The translations under genes were made by a program, and so were the position numbers. Of a stretch of 7,242 bases of DNA, positions 1 to 6,820 are shown piece by piece. Position 1 is the first letter of the stretch. Every line of letters starts with the position of its first letter. The stretch spans positions 1 to 7,242 of the forward strand of contig JAEYYQ010000394.1 of the NCBI GenBank assembly GCA_023428365.1, given 5' to 3'. The DNA comes from Pseudomonadota bacterium. Lineage in GTDB: Bacteria; Pseudomonadota; Alphaproteobacteria; Rhizobiales; Hyphomicrobiaceae. The notes beneath the pieces were generated by a model. That model was not told the origin of the DNA, did not search any database, and saw only the letters and a list, made by a program, of their open reading frames with translations.

Positions 1-211
1 GGGCGGCTTTGATGACGGGTATATATCACATGTCGCGCGAATGAAAACCCCATGCATCGCCTTGAGGTACGATTATTTTTTGCCACTTGCCGTTCTTCGC
101 GTTGTCAGCGGCAAATAGCCCCGGCCGCAGGTACAAGGCGGCGTTCCTTAGCTTGCGTTGCCGCCATACAGGCCGGTACGCTCGATTACGCCAGCATTTA
201 ACGGAGACACC
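1..211. other. Leader region upstream of bdhA, no supported gene
   Basis: I see no convincing gene in these bases. The sequence is less GC-rich than the coding regions around it, with a T-run at about 75-81. A TGATGA at 10-15 could be the stop of a plus-strand gene entering from the left, since that frame is open only for GGG CGG CTT before it, but three codons are too few to identify anything. A 25-codon frame at 41-118 on the plus strand has no ribosome binding site and no recognisable product. The promoter of the downstream dehydrogenase probably lies here, but I could not find a -35/-10 pair with acceptable spacing. Confidence 0.4.
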
Positions 212-994
212 ATGCTTGAGATCAAGGGCAAGACAGCTCTCGTCACGGGTTCCACGTCCGGTATCGGGCTCGCCATTGCGCACGCATTGGCCAAAGCCGG
301 TGCCAACGTCGTTCTGAATGGCCTCGGCACCGAGGCGGACAACGCCGATGCCATCAAGGCTGTCGCGGCGCATGGCACCCGGGTCGTGTTCGATCCAGCG
401 AACATGCTGCGTCATAATCAGATCGCCGAGATGGTCGCCAAGGCGGAGCAGGACTTCCGCCAGGTCGACATTCTGGTCAACAATGCCGGCATTCAGCACG
501 TCTCGCTGGTCGAGGACTTCCCGATCGAGAAGTGGGACGCGATCATCGCCATCAATCTGTCGGCGGCCTTCCACGCCATCCGTGCCGCAGTGCCGGGCAT
601 GAAGAGCCGTGGATGGGGGCGGATCATCAACATCTGCTCGGCGCACTCGCTGGTCGCATCGCCCGGCAAGTCGGCCTATGTCGCGGCCAAGCATGGACTG
701 GCCGGACTGACCAAGTCGGTGGCGCTTGAACTGGCGACGCACGGTGTCACCGTGAACGCCATTTCTCCCGGATTCGTTTGGACGCCGCTGGTGGAAAAGC
801 AGATCCCGGATCTTGCCCGCACGCAGAACATCCCGGAGGAGGCGGCGCGTGCGCAGATCCTGTCAAAGCAGCCGACGCGCCAGTTCGTGACCACCGATCA
901 AGTCGGCGCGCTGGCCGCGTTTCTGGCGAGTGGGGCCGCGCAAGCGATTACAGGGGCAAACTATTCGATTGATGGCGGCTGGACCGCTGAATAG
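212..994 (+). CDS. bdhA: D-3-hydroxybutyrate dehydrogenase (SDR family)
   Basis: This is a 260-residue classical short-chain dehydrogenase, the usual length for the family. It should oxidise D-3-hydroxybutyrate to acetoacetate with NAD in the cytoplasm, a step of polyhydroxybutyrate and ketone-body use. Visible motifs are the Rossmann glycine motif TGSTSGIG (12-19), NNAG (90-93), the catalytic Ser143, and Tyr156-x3-Lys160. Residues matching the substrate pocket known from Pseudomonas HBDH are Gln95, His145, Lys153, Gln197 and Trp257, which makes this specific enzyme more likely than a generic 3-oxoacyl-ACP reductase. The pocket tryptophan expected in the PGWV segment of those enzymes is Phe188 here (PGFVW). 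The ATG at 212 is chosen because GGAG sits at 203-206 just before it and family N-termini begin with a similar MLxxKGKxALVTG; an in-frame extension to 158 has no such support. The gene stands alone on the plus strand and converges with the minus-strand genes that follow. Confidence 0.9.
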   Translation: MLEIKGKTALVTGSTSGIGLAIAHALAKAGANVVLNGLGTEADNADAIKAVAAHGTRVVFDPANMLRHNQIAEMVAKAEQDFRQVDILVNNAGIQHVSLVEDFPIEKWDAIIAINLSAAFHAIRAAVPGMKSRGWGRIINICSAHSLVASPGKSAYVAAKHGLAGLTKSVALELATHGVTVNAISPGFVWTPLVEKQIPDLARTQNIPEEAARAQILSKQPTRQFVTTDQVGALAAFLASGAAQAITGANYSIDGGWTAE

Positions 995-1021
995 GGAGAC
1001 AGGACTAAGCAGCCCGCAGAA

Positions 1022-1177
1022 TTATTTTTTCGGAGTGACGAGTGCCAGCGGCTGCGCCGACCTCGCCTCGTCATCCACTGTGGTCAACGTCGCGATCACC
1101 GCGGCGATGGCCGCTAGTGTGATGGCAACTGCAATCACCACTTCACGGGACCGGTACTTGAGTCGATTAAATGCCAT
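1022..1177 (-). CDS. Small single-span membrane protein (51 aa), unknown function
   Basis: A minus-strand frame of 51 codons runs from ATG at 1177 to TAA at 1022-1024. The product begins MAFNRLKYRSREVV and has four basic residues before residue 12. A continuous hydrophobic helix follows at about residues 13-33 (AVAITLAAIAAVIATL), then acidic DDE at 35-37 and a short polar tail ending TPKK. By the positive-inside rule this predicts one membrane span with the N-terminus in the cytoplasm. By hand count 34 of 51 third codon positions are G or C, in keeping with the neighbouring genes. An in-frame TAG lies four codons upstream, so the ATG at 1177 is the only ATG start, though no good Shine-Dalgarno sequence precedes it. 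It sits between convergent bdhA and the amidase. I do not recognise a family. Chance is possible at this length, but the charge and hydrophobicity pattern argues for a real gene. Confidence 0.5.
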   Translation of the reverse strand: MAFNRLKYRSREVVIAVAITLAAIAAVIATLTTVDDEARSAQPLALVTPKK

Positions 1178-1350
1178 AGCAGACCATTGCTAATGAACTC
1201 AGGTTCCGATGGATGGAACTCCAACTCCCCCGAGGACGCCAGGGCTTGTTCTGCCGCGCGACAGAAGAACACATGATTATCTGAACAATTTGAACGATTC
1301 TGACCGAATATTTTTGAAGTTAGACTGATTTAAATTTTGATGGCCGCGTT
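1178..1350. other. AT-richer spacer upstream of the small membrane protein gene
   Basis: This spacer separates the end of the amidase gene from the small minus-strand ORF. Bases about 1268-1340 are clearly more AT-rich than the surroundings (for example GATTTAAATTTTGA). A short inverted repeat GTTCC-N7-GGAAC lies at 1203-1219. On the minus strand, GATAAT (1281-1276) resembles a -10 element and would point toward the small ORF, but the matching -35 is poor. I see no RNA gene or further ORF. Confidence 0.35.
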
Positions 1351-1362
1351 TCACGCTAGGCC
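1341..1362 (-). terminator. Weak stem-loop at the 3' end of the amidase gene
   Basis: Read on the minus strand, GGCC-TA-GCG-TGAAA-CGC-GGCC forms a seven-pair stem with a two-base bulge and a loop that contains the amidase stop codon. AT-rich sequence follows, but there is no run of T residues. It could slow or end the tctB-tctA-amidase transcript; as an intrinsic terminator it is below standard. Confidence 0.2.
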
Positions 1363-2676
1363 GAGGCGTTGAGCCAGCCACTGAGCCGTGCGCAGGAGCT
1401 GGCCGTCACTACCGCGAGCAGCAATGAGCTGCACGCCAAGCGGCATGCCATTGACCTTGAGAAGCGGCAACGTCACGGCGGGCAATCCGAGATACGTCCA
1501 CATAGCATTGAATGCTGGATTGCCGGTGGTGTTCAGATCGGCGGGCGCAGGACCGGGAGATGCGGGCATGACAATGGCGGCGTAGCGAGCCAGGACATTT
1601 TCGACGGCGGCCGCGGCGGTGTCTCGATGATTGACTGCGCGAATGTAATCGATTGCACGAACGCGTGCGCCTGCCTCGAGACGTTCGCATAGTCCAGCCG
1701 TAAAGGCGTCTGGCCTCACCTCCAGCAACGGACCGTAGTAGGCGGCGTTTTCAGCGGATTGCACCGTACCCTGCCAAGTCATCGCTGAACGGAGGATTGG
1801 AACATCGACGGCTTCACACCGTGCGCCGAGTTGGGAAATGAATGCTGAAAATACCTCACGCGTTGCTCCGTCAGTGAGGTCCCACGCCGGCGAGGCAACG
1901 AAGGCGAGCGTGGGATCGGTCGAGACAGGCTGGAGCGTGGTCGCGAGCAAGCGCGATGGCTCGCCTGGTTTCATGGCCGGATCGCGGGAATCATAGGCGG
2001 TCAAGCAATCCGCCGCGAGGGCGAGATCCTCGATGCTGCGGCCATAGACGCCGATCGTGTCCAGGCTATGCGATTGCAGCAAAACACCGGTTCTCGAAAT
2101 CATCCCGAAGGTCGGTTTAAGCGCATAGATGCCGCAGTAAGATGCCGGACGGATGACCGAGCCGCCGGTCTGTGTGGCGAGCGCCCCAGGAAACATGCCG
2201 GAGGCCAGGCCCGCTGCCGATCCCGACGACGATCCTCCGGGTGTGTGCTGAAGATTATGCGGATTGCGGGTCTTGGGCGGGGTCAGGGTCGCGAGTTCGG
2301 TTGTGACCGTCTTGCCCATGATAACGGCGCCGGCACTGCGCAAGGCCGCGACGCAGGCAGCGTCAGATGATGGACGACGACCATGAAAATATGCCGATCC
2401 GCATTCGGTCGGCATGTCGGCTGTGTCGATGATGTCTTTGATACCGAAGGGAACGCCGTGCAATGGGCCTAACACTTTGCCAGCGCGCTGCGCCGCGTCT
2501 GCGCCACGCGCCTGAGCCAAGGCTTGATCCGGATCGAGATACGCCCAGGCCTGCACATCAGCGTCGCGCTTACGCACTTGCTCGAGGCAGGATGCAACCA
2601 GCGCTTCGGATGTGATCTCGTTTCGCGCTATGGCAGCCGCTGCAGCGGAGACAGAGAGGGTATGCAACTCGGTCAT
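1351..2676 (-). CDS. Amidase-signature family hydrolase
   Basis: A 441-residue amidase of the GatA/FAAH/malonamidase superfamily. These enzymes hydrolyse a carboxylic amide to the acid and ammonia. The Ser-cisSer-Lys triad can be read directly: Lys80 in GVPFGIKD (74-81), cis-Ser149 in GGSSSGSAAG (147-156) and nucleophile Ser173 in QTGGSVIRPAS (169-179). The 24-residue spacing between the two serines matches malonamidase E2. The C-terminal part has the usual NTTGNPAFNAMWTYLGLPA stretch (about 385-403). The length is typical of bacterial stand-alone amidases and shorter than GatA, and no gatB or gatC lies nearby, so a role in tRNA transamidation is unlikely. It starts 31 bases after the tctA stop on the same strand, so it is probably the last gene of a tctB-tctA-amidase operon and may act on the imported compound. 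The ATG at 2676 has only a weak GAG upstream. The amide substrate cannot be named from sequence. Confidence 0.88.
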   Translation of the reverse strand: MTELHTLSVSAAAAAIARNEITSEALVASCLEQVRKRDADVQAWAYLDPDQALAQARGADAAQRAGKVLGPLHGVPFGIKDIIDTADMPTECGSAYFHGRRPSSDAACVAALRSAGAVIMGKTVTTELATLTPPKTRNPHNLQHTPGGSSSGSAAGLASGMFPGALATQTGGSVIRPASYCGIYALKPTFGMISRTGVLLQSHSLDTIGVYGRSIEDLALAADCLTAYDSRDPAMKPGEPSRLLATTLQPVSTDPTLAFVASPAWDLTDGATREVFSAFISQLGARCEAVDVPILRSAMTWQGTVQSAENAAYYGPLLEVRPDAFTAGLCERLEAGARVRAIDYIRAVNHRDTAAAAVENVLARYAAIVMPASPGPAPADLNTTGNPAFNAMWTYLGLPAVTLPLLKVNGMPLGVQLIAARGSDGQLLRTAQWLAQRLGLA

Positions 2677-2707
2677 CGCGCGCTCACAGAATGGACGGTC
2701 ATCTAGG

Positions 2708-4210
2708 CTACTCCTGAAATACCGTATCGCGGCTTTTGCGGATCGACGGCAGCACGGCGATTACGATCAGCACCAAAGCGATAATCAGCAATGATGCGCT
2801 CAACGGCCGCTCGATGAAAGTCATCATGCTTCCGCGTGATATGACCATCGCCTGACGCAGCTTTTCTTCCATCAGTCGTCCGAGAACGAAGCCAAGTAGC
2901 AGCGGAGCGGGTTCAAAACCGAACTTCGTCAGCATGTATCCGAACAGCCCGAACACAGCGACCATGAAAACGTCGAGACCGGAATTGTTGATCGAATAAA
3001 TACCGATGCAGCAGAAGATCAGGATGGCCGGGAACATCAGCCGATAGGGCACCTTCAGCAACCGCACCCACAGGCCGACGAGGGGCAGGTTGATGATCAG
3101 CAGCATCAGGTTTCCGATCCACATCGACGCGATCATGCCCCAGAACAGCGCCGGCTGATGACTGATGACTTGCGGCCCCGGAATGATGCCGTGAATCGTC
3201 ATGGCTCCGACCATCAGCGCCATGACCGCATTGGGAGGAATACCGAGTGTCAGCAGCGGGATGAATGATGTCTGGGCTCCGGCGTTATTTGCCGACTCCG
3301 GCCCCGCGACGCCTTCTATGGCGCCTTTGCCGAACCGGTCGGGATCGGCCGCCAGCTTCTTCTCCAGAGTATAGGAGGCAAACGGACCCAGAACCGCACC
3401 GTTTCCAGGGAGCAGACCAAGTAATGATCCGAGGAAGGTGCCGCGGAAAATCGGCGCTATCGATTGGCGCATTTCCTTCAATCCGGGAAGGAGACGTCCG
3501 ATCGGTGCGGCGACCACGTCTCGTGTTTCCCGGGTATCGAGATTTCGAATGATCTCGGCGAACCCGAAGATGCCCATCGCCGCCACGGCGAAATCGATGC
3601 CATCGGAGATTTCATGCCAGCCGAATGTCAGTCGCTCCTCGCCGGTTTCAAGATCAATCCCGATCGTCGAGAGCAGGATGCCGACCAGGATAACGGCGAT
3701 CGCCTTCGGCACCGATCCGCGCGCCAGCACAACCGCGAACATCAGTCCAAGCACCATCAGCGCGAAGTAATCGGCCGGGCCGAACAGCAGCGCGAGTTGC
3801 GTGAGCGGCACTCCGAGTGCGGCAATCACCAGCGTCGAAATCGTCCCCGCAATGAATGAGCCGATCGCGCAGATGCCGAGCGCAATGCCGGCGCGACCCT
3901 GCTTGGCCATCTGATGACCATCCAGCACCGTGACGACGGCCGTGGCTTCACCGGGAATATTGACGAGAATGGCGGTCGTGGAGCCGCCGTACTGCGCGCC
4001 GTAATAAATTCCGGACAGCATGATCAGCGCGCCGACCGGATCAAGCCCGAACGTCAGGGGCAGGAGCATCGCGATTGTCGCGATGGGGCCGACGCCCGGC
4101 AGCACGCCGATCAGTGTTCCAATCATGCAGCCGAGAAAGCACAGGCCGATATTCTTCAGCGTGAGCGCGGTGGCAAAGCCGAGCGAGAGATTGCCGAATA
4201 GATCGATCAA
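2708..4210 (-). CDS. tctA: Tripartite tricarboxylate transporter, large membrane subunit TctA
   Basis: A 500-residue polytopic inner-membrane protein, the normal length for TctA, the ion-driven permease of the TTT carboxylate uptake systems. Family landmarks are [19 protein letters not shown] (33-51), [14 protein letters not shown] (75-88), [15 protein letters not shown] (266-280) and [20 protein letters not shown] (303-322). The repeated LPGxG segments reflect the known internal duplication. Many hydrophobic spans run through to a C-terminal one at about 472-488, followed by a basic tail. The start is TTG at 4210: it overlaps the tctB stop as TTGA, it gives the family-typical N-terminus (I)[10 protein letters not shown], and the next methionine at residue 29 lies inside the first membrane span. 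It is coupled to tctB upstream and followed by the amidase. No tctC is present in the window. The substrate depends on the binding protein and is unknown; in other TTT systems it is citrate or other carboxylates and aromatic acids. Confidence 0.93.
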   Translation of the reverse strand: MIDLFGNLSLGFATALTLKNIGLCFLGCMIGTLIGVLPGVGPIATIAMLLPLTFGLDPVGALIMLSGIYYGAQYGGSTTAILVNIPGEATAVVTVLDGHQMAKQGRAGIALGICAIGSFIAGTISTLVIAALGVPLTQLALLFGPADYFALMVLGLMFAVVLARGSVPKAIAVILVGILLSTIGIDLETGEERLTFGWHEISDGIDFAVAAMGIFGFAEIIRNLDTRETRDVVAAPIGRLLPGLKEMRQSIAPIFRGTFLGSLLGLLPGNGAVLGPFASYTLEKKLAADPDRFGKGAIEGVAGPESANNAGAQTSFIPLLTLGIPPNAVMALMVGAMTIHGIIPGPQVISHQPALFWGMIASMWIGNLMLLIINLPLVGLWVRLLKVPYRLMFPAILIFCCIGIYSINNSGLDVFMVAVFGLFGYMLTKFGFEPAPLLLGFVLGRLMEEKLRQAMVISRGSMMTFIERPLSASLLIIALVLIVIAVLPSIRKSRDTVFQE

Positions 4211-4737
4211 AGCGGCCCGCCTGCGAGGAACAGAGTGAGAGGATAGGGGAGCGCCGAAGGCAGAACGGGGATGGGCAGGCCGAGCCCGAAGCTGAACAAT
4301 CCGATACAGAACGCGGTCATCACGACGGCGAACACGATGATTTCAATCGGACGCGTCTCAGGATCCGCAAGGGACGCGAACAGAATAGCGATGGGCGCTG
4401 CGAAGATCAGACCAAGCGGACGTATGGTCCAGGCAAACAGCAGCGCAGCGCCGAGGACGAAGAACAGGCCGCGCATGTTCCACGGCGTCAGCAATTCTCC
4501 GTTTCGTGCCCGAAAGCCCAGGCCGATCAAAAGCACGCCGCAGACGCAGATCAGCCCCGCGACGATTTTGGGCAGCATGCCCGAACCGATGCCCGAAATC
4601 TGGCCGAACGCGAGATCCCAGGACCCGATAAAGCCCGCCACGCCGAGCGCAAGCAGCATAAGGCCGCCGGCGAAATCCTGCGGTGAGGCGATCGCCCGGA
4701 ACTTCGGGTCTGATGAATCGGTCGGGGGCTGCTGCAT
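4207..4737 (-). CDS. tctB: Tripartite tricarboxylate transporter, small membrane subunit TctB
   Basis: A 176-residue small membrane subunit of a TTT carboxylate transporter, partner of TctA. After a polar N-terminus it has hydrophobic spans at about 22-40, 57-75, 89-104, 106-123 and 131-151. The segment GSGMLPKIVAGLICVCGVLL (52-71) resembles the G-x-x-x-FP motif typical of TctB. TctB sequences are poorly conserved, so the call leans on this topology plus the 4-base TTGA overlap with tctA. I chose the ATG at 4737 because the minus-strand sequence before it carries AGGGAGGA, ending about 11 bases upstream. An in-frame GTG at 4770 would add 11 residues but has no Shine-Dalgarno sequence. It is the first gene of the minus-strand operon and shares its upstream region with the divergent crotonase gene. 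Confidence 0.85.
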   Translation of the reverse strand: MQQPPTDSSDPKFRAIASPQDFAGGLMLLALGVAGFIGSWDLAFGQISGIGSGMLPKIVAGLICVCGVLLIGLGFRARNGELLTPWNMRGLFFVLGAALLFAWTIRPLGLIFAAPIAILFASLADPETRPIEIIVFAVVMTAFCIGLFSFGLGLPIPVLPSALPYPLTLFLAGGPL

Positions 4738-4975
4738 CGTCCCCGTGTCCTCCCTCGTCGCGTCCGGCACTTTGTGCTCTTGCGGCTAAAGCGTAACGCG
4801 GTCGCGCGCGTATGGCTACCCGTATCGATATCGACGAAGGTCGGGCGGCACCGCATGGGCTCCCATGGCATCACCTTGTACGCCCAGCAAAAATGCGTTG
4901 CCAACTTCGAGGCGGGGAGGTTTGCTGAACGAATGGCCCCTTGGGGCTCAGACAATCAAAGCGCGAGAGGCCGAA
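4738..4975. promoter_or_regulatory. Divergent control region between tctBA-amidase and the crotonase-mmsB operon
   Basis: The two operons are transcribed away from each other from this stretch, so both promoters and any shared operator should lie here. Three short dyads are visible: the perfect palindrome TCGATATCGA at 4825-4834, CATGGG-CT-CCCATG at 4854-4867, and GCCCC-TT-GGGGC at 4936-4947. The middle one is the most operator-like. The last is only about 28 bases before the crotonase ATG and could form a leader hairpin. I could not assign a -35/-10 pair with confidence, and no regulator gene lies in the window. Confidence 0.45.
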
Positions 4976-5788
4976 ATGAGCCGTGCCGACCCGGCAGACA
5001 GCCGTTCCGATGAGCCCGAAATTCTCTATGAGATCCGAGACGAGATCGGATACGTGACATTCAATAGACCGCAGGCTCGCAACGCGCTGACGTTTGCCAT
5101 GTATGATCGCGTCGCCAGCATCTGCGAAAGCGCACCCACCGATGGATCGGTCAAGGCTATCGTAATCAGCGGCGCCGGAGATCGCGCGTTTGCGGCGGGA
5201 ACGGATATCTCGCTATTCCGCAGTTTCTCGTCGCCTGAGCAGGGGATCGCCTACGAAAAGAAGGCGGACGAAAACTTCACCCGCATCGAAAGCTGCCCGA
5301 TTCCGACGATTGCTGCCATTTCCGGAGCGTGCACTGGAGGAGGCGCTGGTATCGCGGCCTGTTGCGATATGCGAATCGGGACACGCGATATGAAATTCGG
5401 GTTTCCGATTGCCCGCACGCTCGGAAACTGCCTGTCTGCGACAACCCTGTCGCGGCTCGTGGGTTTGTTAGGCGAAGCCCGTGTCATTGATCTGATTTAC
5501 ACGGCGCGGCTCATCGGCGCGGATGAAGCGCTCAGTGTCGGACTGGTGTCGGAACTGGTCGATGACAAGGCTGCATTGACGGTGCGCGCCGAAGCACTGG
5601 CCCGCCAAATTGCCGGACACGCTCCGCTGACGCTGCGGACCACGAAAGAGCTGCTTGCCAGGCTCCGCAAGGCGGGTCCGCGCGTCGACGACACGGATCT
5701 CGTCGCCACCGTTTATACGAGTGCGGATTTCCGTGAGGGGCTGGAAGCGTTCCTGGCCAAGCGCCCTGCGCAGTGGAAGGGCCGCTAA
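4976..5788 (+). CDS. Enoyl-CoA hydratase/isomerase (crotonase) family protein
   Basis: A 270-residue crotonase-fold enzyme, a typical length, expected to act on an acyl-CoA in the cytoplasm. Family landmarks are VTFNRPQARNAL (27-38), the first oxyanion-hole segment RAFAAGTDIS (70-79), the second one SGACTGGGAGIAACCD (116-131), and the C-terminal helices rich in AxxxGLV (GADEALSVGLVSELV, 181-195). The two glutamates that perform hydration in classical enoyl-CoA hydratases (Glu144 and Glu164 of the rat enzyme) align with Gly125 and Ile145 here. The CoA-binding fold and oxyanion hole are kept, but the reaction may be isomerisation, hydrolysis, C-C bond cleavage or hydration by other residues. 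The ATG at 4976 is preferred because GAGAGG ends five bases upstream; a longer frame back to 4865 gives a non-family N-terminus. It is first in a plus-strand operon, 44 bases before mmsB, which suggests a substrate feeding 3-hydroxyisobutyrate metabolism. Confidence 0.85.
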   Translation: MSRADPADSRSDEPEILYEIRDEIGYVTFNRPQARNALTFAMYDRVASICESAPTDGSVKAIVISGAGDRAFAAGTDISLFRSFSSPEQGIAYEKKADENFTRIESCPIPTIAAISGACTGGGAGIAACCDMRIGTRDMKFGFPIARTLGNCLSATTLSRLVGLLGEARVIDLIYTARLIGADEALSVGLVSELVDDKAALTVRAEALARQIAGHAPLTLRTTKELLARLRKAGPRVDDTDLVATVYTSADFREGLEAFLAKRPAQWKGR

Positions 5789-5832
5789 CACTCATTCGCA
5801 TTCAACCAATAACCATGATCCGGGAGAGACAC

Positions 5833-6729
5833 ATGACGAAGATCGCGTTCATCGGGCTCGGAAACATGGGCGGGCCGATGGCTGGCAATCTTGTGAAAGC
5901 AGGCCATTCCGTTGCCGGATTTGATCTTGTTCCGGCCAATCTGGCGAACGCGGCCGCCCGCGGAGTCGCGGGTGCGGGAAGTGCTGAAGAAGCTGCAGAC
6001 AGTGCTCAGATCGTGATCACGATGCTTCCCACTGGCAAGGATACTATCTCGGTTTACGAGAAGACCGGCATCCTGAAATCGTCGACGTCCGATGCGGTGT
6101 TCGTCGATTGCTCCACGATCGACGTGGCCTCGGCCCGTCGCGCGCATGATCTCGCTGCGCAGGCTGGCAAGCTATCGTTGGATTGTCCGGTCTCCGGTGG
6201 CGTTGGCGGCGCCGAGGCTGCAACATTGACGTTGATGGCGGGCGGAAGCGCCGACGCTTTCGAAAAGGCCAAGCCGATCCTGGAAAAAATGAGCCGCAAA
6301 GTTGTTCACTGTGGCGATGCCGGCGCGGGCCAGGCGGCGAAGATCTGCAACAACATGATCCTTGGGATCAGCATGATCGGCGTGTGCGAGGCCTTCAACT
6401 TGGCGGACAAGCTCGGCCTTTCGCATCAATCGCTGTTCGATGTGGCATCGACATCCTCGGGCCAATGCTGGTCTTTGACGTCGTATTGCCCCGTCCCAGG
6501 TCCGGTTCCCGCTTCGCCCGCCAACAATGACTATAAGCCCGGATTCTCGGCCGCGTTGATGCTGAAGGATCTCGGTCTGTCCCAGGATGCTGCACGCGCC
6601 ACCGGGACGGCAACGCCGCTTGGGGCCGAGGCTGCCCAGCTCTATCAGATGTTCGTTGCCGCCGGGCAGGGTGGCCGGGACTTCTCAGGCATCATCGAGT
6701 TCCTAAGCGGACGACGTCAGTCTGACTAA
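5833..6729 (+). CDS. mmsB: 3-hydroxyisobutyrate dehydrogenase
   Basis: A 298-residue beta-hydroxyacid dehydrogenase, full length for MmsB. It oxidises 3-hydroxyisobutyrate to methylmalonate semialdehyde, a late step of valine breakdown, in the cytoplasm. Signatures are the N-terminal nucleotide-binding motif FIGLGNMGGPMAGNL (6-20), an acidic Asp31 at the end of the second strand suggesting NAD rather than NADP, the substrate-binding DCPVSGGVGGAEAATLTLM (117-135), catalytic Lys170 in GQAAKICNNM (166-175), and Lys245 in LMLKDLGLS (242-250). The stretch SSGQCWSLTSYCPVPG (208-223) with the following NNDYKPGF is characteristic of true 3-hydroxyisobutyrate dehydrogenases and separates it from tartronate semialdehyde reductases. 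GGGAGAG (5822-5828) precedes the ATG at 5833. The usual partner mmsA is not in the window; the crotonase lies 44 bases upstream and a cupin follows. Confidence 0.94.
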   Translation: MTKIAFIGLGNMGGPMAGNLVKAGHSVAGFDLVPANLANAAARGVAGAGSAEEAADSAQIVITMLPTGKDTISVYEKTGILKSSTSDAVFVDCSTIDVASARRAHDLAAQAGKLSLDCPVSGGVGGAEAATLTLMAGGSADAFEKAKPILEKMSRKVVHCGDAGAGQAAKICNNMILGISMIGVCEAFNLADKLGLSHQSLFDVASTSSGQCWSLTSYCPVPGPVPASPANNDYKPGFSAALMLKDLGLSQDAARATGTATPLGAEAAQLYQMFVAAGQGGRDFSGIIEFLSGRRQSD

Positions 6730-6742
6730 GCGGAACGCCGCT
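6729..6742 (+). other. Short hairpin just after the mmsB stop
   Basis: AGCGG-AACG-CCGCT forms a perfect five-pair stem with a four-base loop, beginning on the last base of the stop codon. No T-run follows, so it is unlikely to be a full terminator; it could protect the mRNA 3' end. A second weak dyad, TTGCG-N9-CGCAA, lies at 6776-6794 in the 91-base gap before the cupin gene. Confidence 0.25.
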
Positions 6743-6820
6743 CCGTAGTCCGGGTTATTTGCATAAGGCGCAGTATTGCGGCGCGCCTGCGCAAACCTGA
6801 GACAACCGGGTGCCGTCATC

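Noticed and set aside
41..118. 25-codon plus-strand frame as a possible leader peptide of bdhA
   Set aside because: There is no ribosome binding site, no run of regulatory codons and no following attenuator-like hairpin.
26..742. 238-codon minus-strand frame antisense to bdhA
   Set aside because: Most of it mirrors the well-supported dehydrogenase in a GC-rich region, and the product is rich in Arg and Gly with no fold or family features. Its last 60 or so residues outside bdhA use codons unlike the neighbouring genes.
1022..1034. T-run TTTTTT at 1025-1030 as an intrinsic terminator of bdhA
   Set aside because: No stable stem precedes it on the plus strand; the run encodes the final Lys-Lys codons of the minus-strand small ORF.
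930..1193. 87-codon plus-strand frame overlapping the end of bdhA
   Set aside because: It overlaps bdhA, has no start signal, and its Ala/Thr-rich part is the complement of the membrane span of the better minus-strand ORF.
1351..2676. Amidase as GatA of the tRNA amidotransferase
   Set aside because: It is shorter than GatA, has no gatB or gatC neighbours, and sits in a transporter operon.
3464..3859. 131-codon plus-strand frame inside tctA
   Set aside because: It is the complement of a clear membrane protein gene; the product is charged low-complexity sequence without a family.
4271..4789. 172-codon plus-strand frame opposite tctB
   Set aside because: Antisense to tctB, rich in Pro, Ser and Arg, with no domain. 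The tctB reading has coherent membrane spans and couples to tctA.
4551..4955. 134-codon minus-strand frame across the intergenic region
   Set aside because: It overlaps tctB in another frame and gives an Arg/Cys/Ser-rich product with no family features.
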